Notes: a model not told the origin generated them from the sequence alone. A stretch of DNA of 64,000 nucleotides from CAMLJR01 sp964631955 (GCA_964631955.1 CAZWBA010000005.1:1-64000), one strand, 5' to 3'. Shown: positions 34,836 to 44,344, counted from the stretch's first letter. Made by a program: numbers and translations.

Positions 34836-35618
34836 TTATTCGTAAGGCAAACCTTCAGTGATGCGCTTGCCCATTTCGAAAACCACCGCCTGCATCACCG
34901 AGGCTTTTGGCCAGCCGCCGTGAATTGCATATTGCAAAACGAATTCGTGCATTTCCGCGAGCGTGGCGTTGCCGCTCGCCATCGCCGCGTAGGTGTGCGT
35001 GCGAATCGGCGTCGTCGATGCGGATTCGGATACGCCAACCATCGTGATCCAGCGTCGCGAACGCTGATCGAGGCCGGGCCGCATCCACATTTCGCCGAAG
35101 ACGAAATTGAGGATGCCCGCTTCGAAATATGGCGTCACCGGCGGCGGCGATGGGAATGTCATCGTCGCGGTGAAATTGACGGCGCCTTCGCTCAAGCGTT
35201 GTGCCGGGTCCCACGCTTCGCCGCGAATCGGCGGAATTTCAGCGAGCGGCATACTTAATTCGCAAGCGACTTTGGTTATCGCCTGATCGATGAAAGTACC
35301 GCGCGACCAACCCGCGTAAACGGCCAGATGCAACGCGGCTTCGCGTAATTCGGCCTGCGTTAACTCGCCCGTGGTCAATGCGCCGCGCACGTAGTTTTCG
35401 ATAATTTCACTGCTCGAACCTTCGCACGCTGCACCTGCAATCGAAATTAAAAACCGCGAACGGCGATCGAGCCCCGGACGCGACCACACTTCGGCATAAA
35501 TAAAATCGCGCCACGAAGCTTCCAGCAGAGAAACTGGCTCAGCGGATTTCTTACCGCACAATTCGCTCTGCAGTTTGTCACCGCGCTGTAGACGTTCTTT
35601 CGGATCGAGCAGCGTCAT
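34836..35618 (-). CDS. Double carboxymuconolactone-decarboxylase-domain protein
   Basis: The 260-residue protein contains two similar halves. The first has VWSRPGLDRRSRFLISIAG and AALHLAVYAGW; the second has MWMRPGLDQRSRRWITMVG and FVLQYAIHGGW. These are the two signature blocks of the CMD/AhpD family, here fused in tandem. No CxxC pair is seen, so an AhpD-type peroxidase activity is unlikely. The role may be decarboxylation or hydrolysis of a ring-cleavage product, which is inference. It lies 13 bases downstream of the aldehyde dehydrogenase start region on the same strand, so the two are cotranscribed. Confidence 0.83.
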   Translation of the reverse strand: MTLLDPKERLQRGDKLQSELCGKKSAEPVSLLEASWRDFIYAEVWSRPGLDRRSRFLISIAGAACEGSSSEIIENYVRGALTTGELTQAELREAALHLAVYAGWSRGTFIDQAITKVACELSMPLAEIPPIRGEAWDPAQRLSEGAVNFTATMTFPSPPPVTPYFEAGILNFVFGEMWMRPGLDQRSRRWITMVGVSESASTTPIRTHTYAAMASGNATLAEMHEFVLQYAIHGGWPKASVMQAVVFEMGKRITEGLPYE

Positions 35619-35631
35619 ATATTTTCTCTAT

Positions 35632-37101
35632 TCACGTCATATTCACGAACACGTTTTTCACCTGCAGGAATTCTTTCATCGCGTGTTCGCCGCCGAGTCG
35701 GCCATAACCGCTCTGTTTCATTCCACCGAACGGCACATTCGGCTGCATGCCCTCGCCCGATGCATTCACCTGCACCATGCCGGCCTGCATCTGGCTCGCG
35801 ACATAATGCGCGCGGCGCAGGTTCTGCGTATGGATGTAAGCACCGAGGCCGTAATCGGTAGCGTTCGCGAGCGCGATGGCTTCCTCTTCGCTGTCGAATG
35901 GCGTCACCGACAACACGGGGCCGAACACTTCGTGCTGCGCGAGCGAACTGTGGTGATCGACATCGGCAATGATGGTGAGCGGCAGATAAAATCCCGTTGC
36001 GTATTCGCCTCCCAGGCGCTCTCCGCCGGTGAGCACGCGCGCGCCTTCGCTTTTCGCTTTTTCGACGATGCCGAGAATGCGGTTAGCCGATGCTTCCGAG
36101 ATGACCGGACCCATGACGGTGGTTTTATCGAGCGGATCGCCGATTTTGATATGCGGCGCGATCGCGGCGAGCGTGCCGAGATACTGTTCGTAGATCGAAC
36201 GCTCGACCAGCAGGCGCGTGCCGTTCACACAGCCCTGCCCGCTCACTGACATCGCGCCGGATAATCCGCGCCGGCCGGCCTGTGTCAGATCGGCATCGGC
36301 AAACACGATCACCGCCGATTTGCCGCCGAGTTCGAGCCCGCAGGGTTTCAGATTTTCCGCAGCGCTTTTCAACACTTTTTTCGCGGTGGGCCCGCTGCCG
36401 ACGAATTGAATCTTGTCGATGCCGCGATGCGCGACCATCGCCTCGCCGACATCGGGGCCGCCGACCACCATATTCACCACGCCCGGCGGGAATCCGGCCG
36501 CTTCGAATAATTCGGCAAAGCGCATCACGGTGAACGGCGCCAGCTCCGGCGCTTTCACCACCACGCAATTCCCCGCCGCGAGCGCTGCGGTGATCGCCAT
36601 CGTCACCGCGATCATCGGCCCGTTCCACGGAATGATCGCGCCGATGACGCCATAGGGTTCGTAGGCGACATAGTTATGTGAAGGCGCACCCCAGGTGGCA
36701 ATGGTTTCGCCCTTGATCTTGTCGGCCCAGCCGGCGAAATAACGGAATTTCTGCACGGCATCGAGCACGAAGAACGGCGCCATCATCGCGGGCGAACCGT
36801 TTTCCAGCGTCGCCAGCGCGGCCAGTTCCTGCGTGTGCTGTTCGAGGACCGATGCCATTTTCAGCATCAGGTCGCGACGCTTGTCGCCCGTCATGGCACG
36901 CCATGCGGGAAACGCCGCGCGCGCGGCATGCACGGCGCGGTCGACATCGCCCGGGGCGGCCAGCGTGAGTTCGGTGGTGACCTGGCCGTTGGCGGGATAG
37001 ATATGCGCCCATGCCTGACCGCCGCCACGCTCCGATTTCTCTGCACCGGCGATCACGGTGTATTTCGGCAGATTGTTGCGACTGGGTAAGGGGAAGCTCA
37101 T
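35632..37101 (-). CDS. Aldehyde dehydrogenase family protein
   Basis: The 489-residue protein is a full-length class 1/2-type ALDH: IIPWNGPM (cofactor strand), KAPELAPF, VGSGPTAKK, LELGGKSA with the general-base Glu, GQGCVNGTRL with the catalytic Cys, and EVFGPVLS. It oxidises an aldehyde to the acid with NAD(P). It is the first gene after a promoter with an inverted repeat over its -35 region (37132-37161). AGGAG precedes the ATG by nine bases. It heads the catabolic series read leftwards. Confidence 0.92.
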   Translation of the reverse strand: MSFPLPSRNNLPKYTVIAGAEKSERGGGQAWAHIYPANGQVTTELTLAAPGDVDRAVHAARAAFPAWRAMTGDKRRDLMLKMASVLEQHTQELAALATLENGSPAMMAPFFVLDAVQKFRYFAGWADKIKGETIATWGAPSHNYVAYEPYGVIGAIIPWNGPMIAVTMAITAALAAGNCVVVKAPELAPFTVMRFAELFEAAGFPPGVVNMVVGGPDVGEAMVAHRGIDKIQFVGSGPTAKKVLKSAAENLKPCGLELGGKSAVIVFADADLTQAGRRGLSGAMSVSGQGCVNGTRLLVERSIYEQYLGTLAAIAPHIKIGDPLDKTTVMGPVISEASANRILGIVEKAKSEGARVLTGGERLGGEYATGFYLPLTIIADVDHHSSLAQHEVFGPVLSVTPFDSEEEAIALANATDYGLGAYIHTQNLRRAHYVASQMQAGMVQVNASGEGMQPNVPFGGMKQSGYGRLGGEHAMKEFLQVKNVFVNMT

Positions 37102-37131
37102 CGTTATACGCTCCTAAAAAGAGTGGACAGC

Positions 37132-37161
37132 ATAATAATGGGCCTGTTTTGACAAGGTCAA
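37132..37161 (-). promoter_or_regulatory. Sigma-70-type promoter with overlapping operator
   Basis: On the minus strand TTGACC, 18 bases, then TATTAT. The -35 region lies in an inverted repeat TTGAC-CTT-GTCAA (37149-37161), a likely repressor site. The GntR regulator at 25395 is a candidate binder. Confidence 0.6.
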
Positions 37162-37364
37162 TTGAATAAATCTTACGAAAACGTCATTAATACAATAATT
37201 ATGCGCATATTATTATTTAATGGTCTTTTAACTGGTGGAGCGCCGGGATTTCCGCCACCCTAGGCGGCCGCGACCGGTTATCGGGATCGAACCCGACAGC
37301 AAGAGTCTTCGCCTAACGCGAGCGAGAGCAATGAAGAGAAATAAAGCATGAAGAGGAACGAAGC

Positions 37365-38126
37365 ATGAATCGTTATACCAATAAACTGGTTTTGATCACG
37401 GGCGCTGCGGGCGGCATGGGACAGGCCTTCGCACAGCGCTTTTCCGATGAAGGCGCGCGGCTGATTCTCACCGACGTCAACGAGGCGGGGCTGGAAAAGG
37501 TCGCCGCGCCCCTGCGCGAAAAAGGCGTGGACTGCTCGGTTCACGCGTTCGATCTCGGTTCGGAAGCCGCCATCGGGCAGTTCGCCGCCGATATCTGCGC
37601 CAGGCACGGCGAACTCGACATTCTCATCAACAACGCCGGTCTTGCCTACGGCGAAGTCGCGCACGGCTTTGCCGAGCTGACGCAGGAAAAATGGCTGCGC
37701 TTTTTCAATATCAATACCCTTTCGCCGCTGTTACTTGCGCAGGCATTGCGCCCCGCGCTCGTCAAAGCAACCGGCGTGGTCATCAACATCACTTCGATGG
37801 CGAGTTACACGCCGGGCACCGCTTACGGCATCACCAAAGCCGCATTGAATGCAATGACCTTCGCGATGGCGAATGAATTCGGCAAGGATGGCATTCGCGT
37901 CACCGCGATTGCTCCGGGTCTGATGGAAACGCCCGCGTCGCGCGCGAGCCTGCCCGAAGGTTACTTCGAACGCCTGCAGGGTCAGCAGGCCCTGAATAAA
38001 TTGCACGGCACCGCCGACGATATCGCGGCACTCGCTGCATTCCTCGCCTCCGAAGACGCGCGCTTTATCACCAGCGAGACGGTGATATGCGATGCGGGCA
38101 ACCGGCTCAGGGGCTGGCGCGTTTAA
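37365..38126 (+). CDS. Short-chain dehydrogenase/reductase (SDR)
   Basis: The 253-residue protein has TGAAGGMGQA, NNAGL, NITSMAS and active-site YGITK, then the C-terminal ASEDARFITSETVICDAG. It is a classical SDR. DVNEAGL after strand 2 suggests NAD. The ATG at 37365 is the last three bases of the second copy of a 17-base tandem repeat that also supplies the ribosome site (AAGAGGAACG). It is divergent from the aldehyde dehydrogenase, so the two may be co-regulated. A strong terminator follows. Confidence 0.85.
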   Translation: MNRYTNKLVLITGAAGGMGQAFAQRFSDEGARLILTDVNEAGLEKVAAPLREKGVDCSVHAFDLGSEAAIGQFAADICARHGELDILINNAGLAYGEVAHGFAELTQEKWLRFFNINTLSPLLLAQALRPALVKATGVVINITSMASYTPGTAYGITKAALNAMTFAMANEFGKDGIRVTAIAPGLMETPASRASLPEGYFERLQGQQALNKLHGTADDIAALAAFLASEDARFITSETVICDAGNRLRGWRV

Positions 38127-38174
38127 GCCGTCAGCCGGCGCGCGGTGAATCGCACCGACCGACCCTCCTGAAAT

Positions 38175-38200
38175 GACAAAGGCCCTTGCGGGCCTTTGTC
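38175..38200. terminator. Strong hairpin terminator
   Basis: Perfect 11-base stem GACAAAGGCCC / GGGCCTTTGTC with loop TTGC. The downstream T tract is short (TTAT). It marks the right border of the catabolic block. Confidence 0.8.
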
Positions 38201-38296
38201 TTATCCGGGTCTTGCCCGGAAATCCCCCTCATCCTGCTCCGTGTATCGACGCACGAGTGCATCCTGCCAGACCGGCCATCCGGATGCTGGCGCCAC

Positions 38297-38326
38297 CAAT
38301 TAATGTCAGCGAATGGACATTAATTG
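38297..38326. promoter_or_regulatory. Inverted repeat CAATTAATGTC / GACATTAATTG
   Basis: Perfect 11-base arms and an eight-base spacer, followed by TTTT, about 90 bases upstream of the diguanylate cyclase. It could be an operator or a second terminator. Confidence 0.5.
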
Positions 38327-38414
38327 TTTTCAGCAGCTAAACTGAGGCACTGCCATTGGATCGATGACTGCCATCGTTTGACTGGTCATATATGCCAATA
38401 AAAAGTGAGTCAGC

Positions 38415-39521
38415 ATGACCCCACCTCCTGCGCCCATCGTGGAAAAACTGATGTATATGCAGCGCCTGTTTCGACTGCTGCTCAAAAGCCGCAATTTCAG
38501 CCGGGAAGAGCTGGATTTTCTGTCGCTGCCCGTCATCCACGAGCTGGTATACCGGATTTTTTCCATCGTCACCCCGTTCTCGCTGATTCCCGCCTTTTAT
38601 ATCTCCCTGCAACGACAGCAGTTCAGCATGCTGGCATGCCAGTGTGTTCTGGGTGTGATCGTCATTCTTCACGCCGTCCTGCTGCTGAAAAAAAATTACC
38701 GGATATTGCCGCCCTTCATGATGTTCAGCGTTTCGATGGTGCTGTACATCCTGGCCATCGTGCGCGGCGAGCACTTCGCCATGTATTGGGCGCAGGCATT
38801 TATCGTTGCGTTCTACCTGCTGTTCAAACGACGCACGGCCCGCAACATGAACATTGGGGCTTTCTTTCTGAACAGCGCGCTGAGCCTGGCGGTTTTTCCC
38901 GTCGAGCAATCGTTGTATTTCATCGGCAGTCTCGCCACCACGGGAATTTTGATCGAGGTGCTGTTCGGCATCCTCAACCGCCATGAAAAATATCTGCAGA
39001 GAATGGCGACACGCGATCCGCTGACGGGTGCATTCAACCGTCGCCGCATGATCGAGGATCTGGAGCAGGCGCTGGCAATGTGGGATCGTTACAGCGAACC
39101 GCCCGCTTCGATCATCATGATCGACGTCGATCATTTCAAAACCATCAACGACACGTTCGGCCATCAGGAAGGCGATACCGTTCTCATCAATCTGGTGACC
39201 ACGCTGTCGATGCGCCTGCGCCGCACCGACAAGCTCTATCGTTATGGCGGCGAGGAATTTCTCGTGCTGCTGGCCGGAACCCCTCTGCCGCAGGCCGCCT
39301 ATGTGGCGGAAATTTTTTGCGAGCAGACTCGCGCCATGTCTCCCTCCAGCAAAACGGGGGTGACGATCAGCTGCGGTGTGGCGTCCGCACGCGCCAACGA
39401 AAAAATCTCCGACTGGCTGGCGCGCTGCGATGCTGCGCTGTATCAGGCGAAGACCAAGGGGCGCGACCGCATCGAACTTTCCGACGCGGACGCAATGCTC
39501 GCCTCGCCCGCGTTGAGATAA
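38415..39521 (+). CDS. Membrane diguanylate cyclase (GGDEF)
   Basis: The 368-residue protein has about six hydrophobic helices in its first 190 residues, resembling the MASE-type sensor of other cyclases. A GGDEF domain follows (RDPLTGAFNRR, IDVDHFKTINDTFGHQEGD), with the active site YGGEEF, the functional GGEEF form. The RxxD inhibitory site, five residues before GGEEF, appears as RRTD, so product inhibition is likely. It makes c-di-GMP from GTP at the inner membrane. It is monocistronic and separated from the P-type ATPase by about 190 bases with a small hairpin. Confidence 0.88.
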   Translation: MTPPPAPIVEKLMYMQRLFRLLLKSRNFSREELDFLSLPVIHELVYRIFSIVTPFSLIPAFYISLQRQQFSMLACQCVLGVIVILHAVLLLKKNYRILPPFMMFSVSMVLYILAIVRGEHFAMYWAQAFIVAFYLLFKRRTARNMNIGAFFLNSALSLAVFPVEQSLYFIGSLATTGILIEVLFGILNRHEKYLQRMATRDPLTGAFNRRRMIEDLEQALAMWDRYSEPPASIIMIDVDHFKTINDTFGHQEGDTVLINLVTTLSMRLRRTDKLYRYGGEEFLVLLAGTPLPQAAYVAEIFCEQTRAMSPSSKTGVTISCGVASARANEKISDWLARCDAALYQAKTKGRDRIELSDADAMLASPALR

Positions 39522-39712
39522 CGGCCAGGGTTCTGGCGTGCTTCCATAAACGCCAGCGACCACACCGCCCGGCTCGAATAAAAAGCTCAAGAGTCCGTCA
39601 ATATTTGTGATACTGCCAAACCGAAGCTGACGAACAGCTTCAGCAACGGCATATTTCCGGTCGGCGACTGGAAATACGCGCAACGGCAGTTCTCAATGAC
39701 AGGGGCGGATTT

Positions 39713-42064
39713 ATGACTCATTCCGGCGATTCGCATGATTGTTGCGCTCATCAAAAAACAAATAAGTCTGAAATAGCAGCGCCCGCGCAACTGATCGATC
39801 CGGTATGCGGCATGACCGTGACGCCGGCATCGCCGCATCATTCCCGTCACCACGGCGTCGATTATTATTTCTGTAATCCGCGCTGCAAAACCCGATTCGA
39901 TGCGGAGCCGCAAAAATATCTGCAGCCCGCGCCTGAGTCCGAGCAAGCTGCGCCGGGCACCATTCATACCTGCCCGATGCATCCTGAAATTCGCCAGGAT
40001 CATCCGGGCCATTGCCCCAAATGCGGCATGGCGCTCGAACCGGAAATGCCATCGCTCGAAGACAGTGAAAATCCGGAACTCGTCGATTTCCGCCGACGCT
40101 TCTGGTTCACGCTGCCGTTTTCCCTGGCGGTATTCGTGCTTGCGATGTTCGGCCACGGCCTGCATTTGTTCGCGCCGCAAACGCAGAACTGGATCGAGTT
40201 TTTATTAACGATACCCGTTGTCTGCTGGGCGGGATTCCCGCTGCTCGCTCGCGGCGTGCAGTCGCTTCGCTCGCGCAGCCCGAACATGTGGACGCTGATC
40301 GCTCTCGGCACCAGTGCGGCATTCATTTACAGCGTCATTGCGACCATCGCGCCGCAATTATTCCCTGCGGAATTCCGGATGCACGGCCGCGTCGGTGTGT
40401 ATTTCGAAGCGGCCGCCGTGATTATTTCGCTGACGCTGTTCGGGCAGATGCTCGAACTGAATGCGCGCGCGAAAACATCGGGCGCAATCCGGGCGCTGCT
40501 CGGCCTGGCACCAAACACGGCGCGTCGCATCGATGACGACGGCAGCGAACACGATATCCCGATCGCGCATGTTCACATCGGCAACAGATTGCGCGTGCGC
40601 CCCGGCGAAAAAATTCCCGTCGATGGTGTTGTGCTCGAAGGCAACAGCGCAGTCGATGAGTCCATGCTGACCGGCGAGCCCTTGCCGGTCAGCAAGGGCA
40701 ACGGCGACAAGCTGATCGGCGCCACGCTGAACACGACGGGAAGTCTGATCATGCGCGCGGAGAAAGTCGGCGCACAAACCATGCTCGCGCAGATCGTACA
40801 GATGGTGGCGCAGGCACAGCGCTCGAAAGCACCGCTGCAACGTCTCGCCGATGTGGTGGCGGGATATTTTGCCGGTGCAGTCGTGATCATCGCCATCGCG
40901 ACATTTTTCATCTGGGGAGTTTTCGGACCGCAGCCGAGCTGGGTTTATGCGCTGGTCAATGCGGTGGCGGTGCTGATTATCGCCTGCCCGTGCGCGCTCG
41001 GACTGGCGACACCCATGTCGATCATGATCGCCACCGGCAAAGCCGCCACGCAGGGCATTCTGTTTCGGGACGCGGCCGCCATCGAGCATCTGCGCCGCGT
41101 CGACACGCTCGTCATCGACAAGACCGGCACGCTCACCGAAGGTAAACCGCGCTTCGAGCGCGCCATTCCGCATCCGGCCATTGCCGATCCGCTCCTCTGT
41201 TCGGAAAATAAATTATTGCAGCTCGCTGCCAGCCTCGAACGCGGCAGCGAACATCCGCTCGCGAAAGCACTGATCGATGCCGCCAGCGAGCGCGGCCTGA
41301 CGCTGCAGGAGGCCGCACACTTTCAAACGGTTGCGGGCTTCGGTGTGAGCGGTGAAATCCAGAATAAAAAAGTGCTGCTCGGTAATACCGCTTTCATGCA
41401 GCAAAACGCCATCGATGTCGCAGACATGAGCGAACAGGCCGAAGCGCTGCGTCGCAACGGCGCGAGCGTCGTCCATCTCGCGCTCGACAATCTGTTCGCC
41501 GGTCTGCTGGTGGTTTCCGATCCCATCAAATCGACGACATTTATCGCCGTAAATCAGTTACAGCGTGCAGGTCTGCGCATCATCGTCGCCAGCGGCGACG
41601 CGCAATCGACCGTGAACACTGTCGGCACGCGTCTGGGCATCACCGAAATGCACGGCGATATGAAACCTGCCGATAAATCCGCGTTCATCGAAAAACTGCA
41701 GCGCGAAGGACATGTCGTCGGCATGGCGGGCGATGGCATCAACGATGCGCCCGCACTCGCGCGCGCCGATGTCGGTATCGCGATGGGAACCGGCACCGAT
41801 GTGGCGATGAGCAGCGCGCAGATCACACTGATACACGGCGACCTGAACGGCATTGCGCGCGCACGTACCCTCTCGCTCGCCACCATTCGCAACATGCGCG
41901 AAAATCTGGCGTTCGCATTTATCTATAACGCGCTCGGCGTGCCTCTCGCGGCCGGCGTGCTGTATCCATTTACCGGATTATTGTTATCGCCGATGATTGC
42001 TGCGCTCGCGATGAGCCTGAGTTCGGCGTCGGTAATATTCAACGCATTGCGCCTGCGTCGCTAA
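39713..42064 (+). CDS. Copper-type heavy-metal P1B-ATPase with YHS and HMBD N-terminus
   Basis: The 783-residue protein begins with a Cys/His-rich tail and a YHS domain (DPVCGMTV, YFCNPRCKTRFDAEP). A heavy-metal-binding domain follows (TCPMHPEI, GHCPKCGMALEP). The ATPase core has the metal-site ACPCALGLATP (CPC at 425-427), the phosphorylated Asp 469 in DKTGTLTEG, HPLAKA, and GDGINDAPALARADVG. CPC plus these N-terminal domains predict Cu(I)/Ag(I) export from the cytoplasm or delivery to enzymes. No CueR/CopZ-type gene is beside it. GACAGGGGCGG gives the ribosome site. Confidence 0.92.
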   Translation: MTHSGDSHDCCAHQKTNKSEIAAPAQLIDPVCGMTVTPASPHHSRHHGVDYYFCNPRCKTRFDAEPQKYLQPAPESEQAAPGTIHTCPMHPEIRQDHPGHCPKCGMALEPEMPSLEDSENPELVDFRRRFWFTLPFSLAVFVLAMFGHGLHLFAPQTQNWIEFLLTIPVVCWAGFPLLARGVQSLRSRSPNMWTLIALGTSAAFIYSVIATIAPQLFPAEFRMHGRVGVYFEAAAVIISLTLFGQMLELNARAKTSGAIRALLGLAPNTARRIDDDGSEHDIPIAHVHIGNRLRVRPGEKIPVDGVVLEGNSAVDESMLTGEPLPVSKGNGDKLIGATLNTTGSLIMRAEKVGAQTMLAQIVQMVAQAQRSKAPLQRLADVVAGYFAGAVVIIAIATFFIWGVFGPQPSWVYALVNAVAVLIIACPCALGLATPMSIMIATGKAATQGILFRDAAAIEHLRRVDTLVIDKTGTLTEGKPRFERAIPHPAIADPLLCSENKLLQLAASLERGSEHPLAKALIDAASERGLTLQEAAHFQTVAGFGVSGEIQNKKVLLGNTAFMQQNAIDVADMSEQAEALRRNGASVVHLALDNLFAGLLVVSDPIKSTTFIAVNQLQRAGLRIIVASGDAQSTVNTVGTRLGITEMHGDMKPADKSAFIEKLQREGHVVGMAGDGINDAPALARADVGIAMGTGTDVAMSSAQITLIHGDLNGIARARTLSLATIRNMRENLAFAFIYNALGVPLAAGVLYPFTGLLLSPMIAALAMSLSSASVIFNALRLRR

Positions 42065-42123
42065 CGATTAAATTCAGGTGCGCGAGGAACGTATTCGACA
42101 ACCGCTGTTTTGAGGAATTCATC

Positions 42124-42870
42124 ATGGGTAAAACTGCATTGATCACCGGCGCTGCTGCCGGCATCGGCAAGGCGTGCGCGCTGCGACTGGCACGCGAAGG
42201 CATCGCTGTCGGCGTGCTCGATCTCGACCTGCCCGGCTGCGAAAAAGTCGTCGCTGAAATTCAGGCCGCAGGCGGCAAGGCGATTGCCCTGCAGGCGAGC
42301 ATTGCCGATCGCGATCAGATCACTGCCGCCGTCGATAAATTGCGCGCGGCCTTCGGTCCCGTGACCATCGTCGTCAACAATGCCGGCATTTCGAATTTCA
42401 TTCCCTTCGAAGAATTGACCGATGATGACTGGAACAGAATGTTCGTCATCAATACGCAGGGAACTTTCATCGTCACGCAAGTGGTACTGCCGGATATGAA
42501 AGCGGCGAAATGGGGACGCATCGTCAATATTTCCTCATCGAGCGCGCAAACCGGCAGCGTCGAACAGGTGCATTATTCCGCCTCGAAAGGCGCCGTCATC
42601 GCCATGACGCGCTCGCTCGCCCAGGCACTGGGACCGTACGGCATTACCGTCAACAATATTCCTCCGGGCGCGGTGATGAATACCATCATGTCCGAAGCGA
42701 ACAAACATCGCTTCAAGATGCCGATGGAAAATCTCGTCAGAATGATTCCGGTCGGTCGCACGGGCGAGCCCGAGGATATCGCCAACGCGTGCGCATGGCT
42801 GTGTCATGAAGATAGCGGCTATGTGTCCGGGCAGACTATCGGCGTCAATGGCGGGCGTGTAGTGTCCTGA
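42124..42870 (+). CDS. Short-chain dehydrogenase/reductase (SDR)
   Basis: The 248-residue protein is a classical SDR: TGAAAGIGKA, NNAGI, NISSSSA and active-site YSASK, with the ending GQTIGVNGGRV. It resembles FabG-like 3-oxoacyl reductases. DLDLPGC after strand 2 favours NAD. TTGAGGAATTCATC provides the ribosome site. It sits alone between the copper ATPase and the AmmeMemoRadiSam genes; cotranscription with either is possible but not shown. Confidence 0.87.
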   Translation: MGKTALITGAAAGIGKACALRLAREGIAVGVLDLDLPGCEKVVAEIQAAGGKAIALQASIADRDQITAAVDKLRAAFGPVTIVVNNAGISNFIPFEELTDDDWNRMFVINTQGTFIVTQVVLPDMKAAKWGRIVNISSSSAQTGSVEQVHYSASKGAVIAMTRSLAQALGPYGITVNNIPPGAVMNTIMSEANKHRFKMPMENLVRMIPVGRTGEPEDIANACAWLCHEDSGYVSGQTIGVNGGRVVS

Positions 42871-42894
42871 TCTCGATTCACCGGGATTGCCATC

Positions 42895-43722
42895 GTGTCG
42901 ACCATTCGCGAACCCGCCGTTGCCGGCCTCTTTTATCCCGATCGGCCCGGGCAGCTGGCAACGGATGTGAACGCATTGCTCGACGCCATCGATGCCACGC
43001 AAATCGTGGCGTCACCCAAAGCGCTCATCGTTCCGCATGCGGGTTATATTTATTCGGGCCCGACGGCGGCGATGGCCTATGTCACTCTCCGAAAAAATGT
43101 CGCTCTCCGAAAAAATGCGGCGCAGATTAAGCGTGTGGTGTTGCTCGGTCCCGTGCATCGCGTACCGGTGCGCGGCCTGGCACTTCCGGGTGTCGATGCA
43201 TTCAAAACGCCACTGGGTACGATCGAACTCGACCGCGAGGCGATTTCCAGCATCAGGGCTTTACCGCAGGTAATTGAAAGCAGCACCGCGCATCGTCTCG
43301 AACATTCGCTCGAAGTGCAGTTACCTTTTCTGCAAACCGTTCTCGACGATTTCAAACTGGTGCCGCTCGCCGTGGGCGATGCGACCACCGAACAGGTCGC
43401 CGAGGTCATCGAAAAATTATGGGGCGGCGCCGAAACGCTCGTCGTCATCAGCTCCGATCTTTCGCATTTTCATTCGTACCGCGCTGCGCAACAAATCGAT
43501 AGCGAAACCGTCGCATCGATTCTCGATCTGCGTGCGCTCGAAAATCACGAGCAAGCCTGCGGCGCAACGCCCGTGAATGGATTCTTGCAAGTGGCGCGCA
43601 GGCGCGGTTTAAAACCGCAATTGCTCGACCTCTGCAATTCGGGCGATACCGCGGGCGATAAAAATCGCGTCGTTGGTTATGCTTCCATCGCATGGCAGGA
43701 GGCGATTCATGATCAGCGATGA
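42895..43722 (+). CDS. amrB: AmmeMemoRadiSam system protein B (MEMO1 family)
   Basis: The 275-residue protein has the MEMO landmarks REPAVAGLFYPDRPGQL, LIVPHAGYIYSGPTA and VVLLGPVHRVPVRG, followed by the conserved STAHRLEHSLEVQLPFL and VISSDLSHFHSY. MEMO proteins resemble non-haem iron dioxygenases with a His/Cys/Asp metal site; the bacterial activity is unknown. A GTG start at 42895 is used. An 18-base tandem duplication at 43081-43116 adds a second VALRKN hexapeptide before the GPVH strand. It overlaps the next gene by 14 bases. Confidence 0.87.
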   Translation: MSTIREPAVAGLFYPDRPGQLATDVNALLDAIDATQIVASPKALIVPHAGYIYSGPTAAMAYVTLRKNVALRKNAAQIKRVVLLGPVHRVPVRGLALPGVDAFKTPLGTIELDREAISSIRALPQVIESSTAHRLEHSLEVQLPFLQTVLDDFKLVPLAVGDATTEQVAEVIEKLWGGAETLVVISSDLSHFHSYRAAQQIDSETVASILDLRALENHEQACGATPVNGFLQVARRRGLKPQLLDLCNSGDTAGDKNRVVGYASIAWQEAIHDQR

Positions 43723-44344
43723 ACAGGGTCAGCAGTTGCTTGCGATTGCGCGCGCGGCGATTGCCTCCGAATTCACCGCGGCCGTCGCCGCCACGAAACA
43801 ACAGCGCGCAAACGATAAACCTGTTCAACACCATCTCACAGAAGAAAGCGTCAGCAACACCTCCGTCGATCGATCCGCGCCGTGGTTGCAAGAACCCGGA
43901 GCCTGTTTCGTTACGCTGATGCAACACGGCCAGTTACGCGGCTGTATCGGCTCACTGGAGCCGCGCCACTCGCTGCTTGCGGATGTGGAGGCCAATGCGC
44001 GCGCTGCCGCATTTTACGATCCGCGCTTTGAATTGCTCAGTGTCGCCGAGTTCGAAAAAACCGATATCGAGATTTCTTTGCTCTCCCCTGCGCAGCCGTT
44101 AACGTTTATCGATGAAGAAGATGCGCTCGCGCAATTGCGCCCCGGCATCGACGGTGTGGTGCTCGAATGCGGTCATCTGCGCAGCACTTTTTTACCGCAG
44201 GTTTGGGAGCAATTGCCCACGCCGCGCGAATTTATCGCGCACCTGAAAGTCAAAGCCGGACTGTCCGCCGATTCCTGGCCGGATGAGATTCGGCTAGCGT
44301 GTTATACCGTGCGTAAATTTAAAGACACGCCATGCCGTGCGTGA
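43709..44344 (+). CDS. amrA: AmmeMemoRadiSam system protein A (AMMECR1 family)
   Basis: The 211-residue protein contains GACFVTLMQHGQLRGCIGSL, the AMMECR1 signature (LRGCIG), and RHSLLADVEANARAAAFYD, DIEISLLSP and LRSTFLPQVWEQL. The family is conserved from bacteria to humans, without known biochemistry. The start at 43709 has AGGAGGCGATTC upstream and overlaps the MEMO gene by 14 bases, so the two are translationally coupled. The 3' end runs into a degenerate tandem repeat (44307-44363) in which the stop codon lies. Confidence 0.87.
   Translation: MISDEQGQQLLAIARAAIASEFTAAVAATKQQRANDKPVQHHLTEESVSNTSVDRSAPWLQEPGACFVTLMQHGQLRGCIGSLEPRHSLLADVEANARAAAFYDPRFELLSVAEFEKTDIEISLLSPAQPLTFIDEEDALAQLRPGIDGVVLECGHLRSTFLPQVWEQLPTPREFIAHLKVKAGLSADSWPDEIRLACYTVRKFKDTPCRA

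Noticed and set aside
37265..37310. tRNA T-arm-like sequence (minus strand GGGTTCGATCCC in a short stem)
   Set aside because: No acceptor, D or anticodon arms fit around it; at most a tRNA-like remnant or chance hairpin.
39530..39560. Hairpin CTGGCGT / ACGCCAG after the diguanylate cyclase gene as terminator
   Set aside because: Short stem, long loop and no T run; evidence too weak.
38337..39683. Long minus-strand frame opposite the diguanylate cyclase gene
   Set aside because: The plus strand has GGDEF and membrane motifs; the minus product is His/Gln/Arg-rich with no motifs.
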